Shown here one piece after another: positions 62,250 to 64,000 of a stretch of DNA of 64,000 bases. The translations under genes were made by a program, and so were the position numbers. Where the stretch lies: contig NC_083639.1 of assembly GCF_963576545.1 (NCBI RefSeq), forward strand, positions 26,413,618 through 26,477,617, written 5' to 3'. Position 1 is the first letter of the stretch; the number at the start of each line of letters is the position of its first letter. The stretch is from Limanda limanda. Lineage: Eukaryota > Chordata > Actinopteri > Pleuronectiformes > Pleuronectidae. The notes beneath the pieces are model-generated. The model did no database searches. It saw nothing but the letters and a program-made list of their open reading frames with translations, and had not been told where the DNA came from.

Positions 62250-62400
62250 GAAAATAAAGATGGACGACATGACTGCTCCCAAACACTGAAGCCAAAGCGT
62301 TTTTTAATCGCCACCTGCTGGCTGGTGTGGTACAGGTCATCCATCACGCCTCCTCCATGTCAGCAGGTGGGACATGGACCAAACTTTGGACTGAACAACC
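62250..62400 (+). repeat. Truncated ATGGACGA-family repeat
   Basis: AAATAAAGATGGACGACATG then ACTGCTCCCAAACACTGAAG and CGCCACCTGCTGGCTGGTGT match the left half of the family seen at 39.0 and 54.4 kb. Confidence 0.7.
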
Positions 62401-62504
62401 TATGAATGCATAAACTGACAAAAAGATATTACATGGAGATAAAGAGACGTATAAAAAGAGGAACACAACAAGCTGCAGCAATTGTTTTGTCCTTGAGTTT
62501 TGAG

Positions 62505-62759
62505 GATTCAACGTCAGCTACGAGACGGAGCCGCGAGTCGCCTCCTCACACGTACAGAGGCGAAGCGGAGGTGTTGACGGGTCGGACATCGGACAGCCTT
62601 CGACCTCCATCAGGCTCCGGAGGCCTGAGCGCCGCGCTGACACACCAACCAGGAGCCGACTCAGCATCTTCTTACACTCAGCGACTCACGACCTGGACTC
62701 CAGCTCCCGTGCCCGGGTCAGTCGGGGGCAGCTGATCCACATCCGGCCACATGTGCCTG
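62505..62759 (+). other. Weak exon candidate, CpG-rich, product unknown
   Basis: A CpG-rich segment open in two plus-strand frames, preceded by a pyrimidine-containing acceptor-like TTGTTTTGTCCTTGAG...TTTTGAG and followed by donor-like CCTG|GTAACA at 62759/62760 and GTAAATC at 62772. The minus strand has a 49-codon frame starting MLSRLLVGVSARRSGLRSLM, with a basic, presequence-like N-terminus. No family is recognised in any frame. It could equally be a CpG-rich regulatory patch. Confidence 0.2.
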
Positions 62760-62773
62760 GTAACACCCCCGGT

Positions 62774-64000
62774 AAATCTCTGTGCCACAACAAATCATCC
62801 TCACCTGCCTGCGACACAGATCGGTGGGTTCCTGCTCCTCATCTTCCTCACATTAAACACAGGGATTGGGTTTAAAATCACCAAAAGTTAAATCAGTTAA
62901 TTTCTAACCCTTTCCTATAAACCCATTACATCCATGCTAATGACCGTCTGTGTCAGACTGCGATATCATATTCATAGTTTTACTTCTACCCTCAATTCTC
63001 AGACAAGCACCATTAAACTTCAAGAGTTGGTTTCATTTTAATTAAATATCATTAAATACTGTCATGGCCTGATTTCAGGAGAACCCTGATTACAAGACGA
63101 CGCCTTCTCCCACCATCTGGTTTTGAGGATATGAAACATTTTTACCCTCCTTCTGTTTTGACAGTTTCCCTGAGATACAGTCTTCTTGTAGAAAAGTTAA
63201 ACTATTGGTCAACAAAAGGACACATGACTTATTGAAGCAGATAAACTTTTTAGGAGAACCTCGGCTACTTTCCTTTTGAAGGAAGTCGCCAGTGTTGCTC
63301 AGCAGATGGAAGGAACCACAGGTGTTTTCAGACGTGACCTCTGGGTAAAAGGAGAATTGAAGTTTACCCAGAGTTTCCTTTCACACGTGCAATACTTCAA
63401 TGTCAAAAAAACATGTTGAACAACCATCTTGAAATGTAGATTGTGATCTGATCATGTTTACATTCGTCCTCTCTCCTCTCGTCTCTCCACCGTGAGCACA
63501 ATGCATGATGGTACATATCGCACGGTGAGTGATCATTGGTTGTGCATTACATTTGGACACCGCTACAAAATGGCGAACTCCCTACACAGTGGACGATATG
63601 GAGATTAGTGAGTGATTTCCGCCACAGACTCATTAACAGACAAATAACTGTCGGTGAATGTAAGTTACTGACATTGAGCCACGGGGCTGAAACCACTGAA
63701 GTCTGAGTGAAACACAACGAAGAAGAAGAAGAAGCTGTAGAGTGAGCAGCTCTAATCACTCAGCTCACTAATGAGCAGTAATTGACTGCAGCTTCTGAGA
63801 CTGTGTGTGAAAAGGAAACAGTCGGACTGAAGATCAGAGGAAAGAACAGATCGTCATCACTCTGTTGTTTGTTCTGTTCAACACTCACACAACACGTAGT
63901 GACCCTGGGACAGTCAAATAAATATGGTTGCACATGTTTCTCTCCATGGTTCACGGATCTGACTTTCAGATACATGACGCCTGATTAGTTTTAAGTTAGG
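62774..64000. other. Non-coding stretch, nothing recognised
   Basis: Unique-looking DNA with no tract, element or convincing exon. A GAA run (about 63719-63732) is the only simple sequence. Confidence 0.5.

Overview
This is a vertebrate genomic window, almost certainly from a ray-finned (teleost) fish. The evidence is very frequent (CA)n/(GT)n microsatellites, low coding density, and many interspersed repeats of types familiar from teleost genomes: hAT-like elements, foldback MITEs, L2-like tails, tRNA-derived SINE pieces and remnants of two kinds of non-LTR retrotransposon. No bacterial, phage or CRISPR features are present, and no long intact ORF is seen. The longest computed open frames are simple-repeat artefacts.

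The only protein-coding exon I recognise is at 932-1127 on the minus strand. It encodes the N-terminus of a plasma-membrane calcium ATPase (PMCA, Atp2b family), with a clear start codon and splice donor. The rest of that gene must run leftward out of the window, because the next conserved PMCA exon is not in 1-931. Everything right of about 1.3 kb is therefore 5' flank and/or a very long first intron. Two promoter regions can be argued from sequence. One is a compact motif cluster 105-150 bp upstream of the start codon. The other is a CpG-rich block at about 35.6-36.7 kb with splice-donor-like sites on both strands.

Layout: 1-1.3 kb, PMCA exon and proximal upstream region. 1.3-18.8 kb, mostly unique intronic or intergenic DNA with many microsatellites, including a 194-bp (AC)n. 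18.8-20.1 kb, a TIR element plus a 383-bp pure (TC)n. 25.3-27.1 kb, remnant of an endonuclease-bearing LINE and a repeat containing telomere-like DNA. 30.0-33.5 kb, a duplicated 0.49-kb repeat and a 430-bp TIR element. 34.5-37 kb, L2-like repeat and CpG-rich block. 38-48 kb, foldback MITEs, SINEs and retroelement pieces. 49.0-50.2 kb, three tandem copies of a roughly 400-bp unit. 50.8-58.6 kb, nested retroelement/hAT/MITE insertions, including two hAT copies with BED zinc-finger remnants and perfect 8-bp target-site duplications. 58.6-64 kb, mostly unremarkable, with two weak exon candidates.

I found no clear undescribed functional system. The most informative structures are the mosaic tandem triplet, the hAT pair with a shared internal hairpin, the foldback pair carrying YY1-like motifs, the datable nested insertions, and the repeat copy bounded by 32-bp direct repeats. 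Repeat family names come from recalled teleost repeats, not from a database search. Element boundaries given with target-site duplications were read directly from the sequence.
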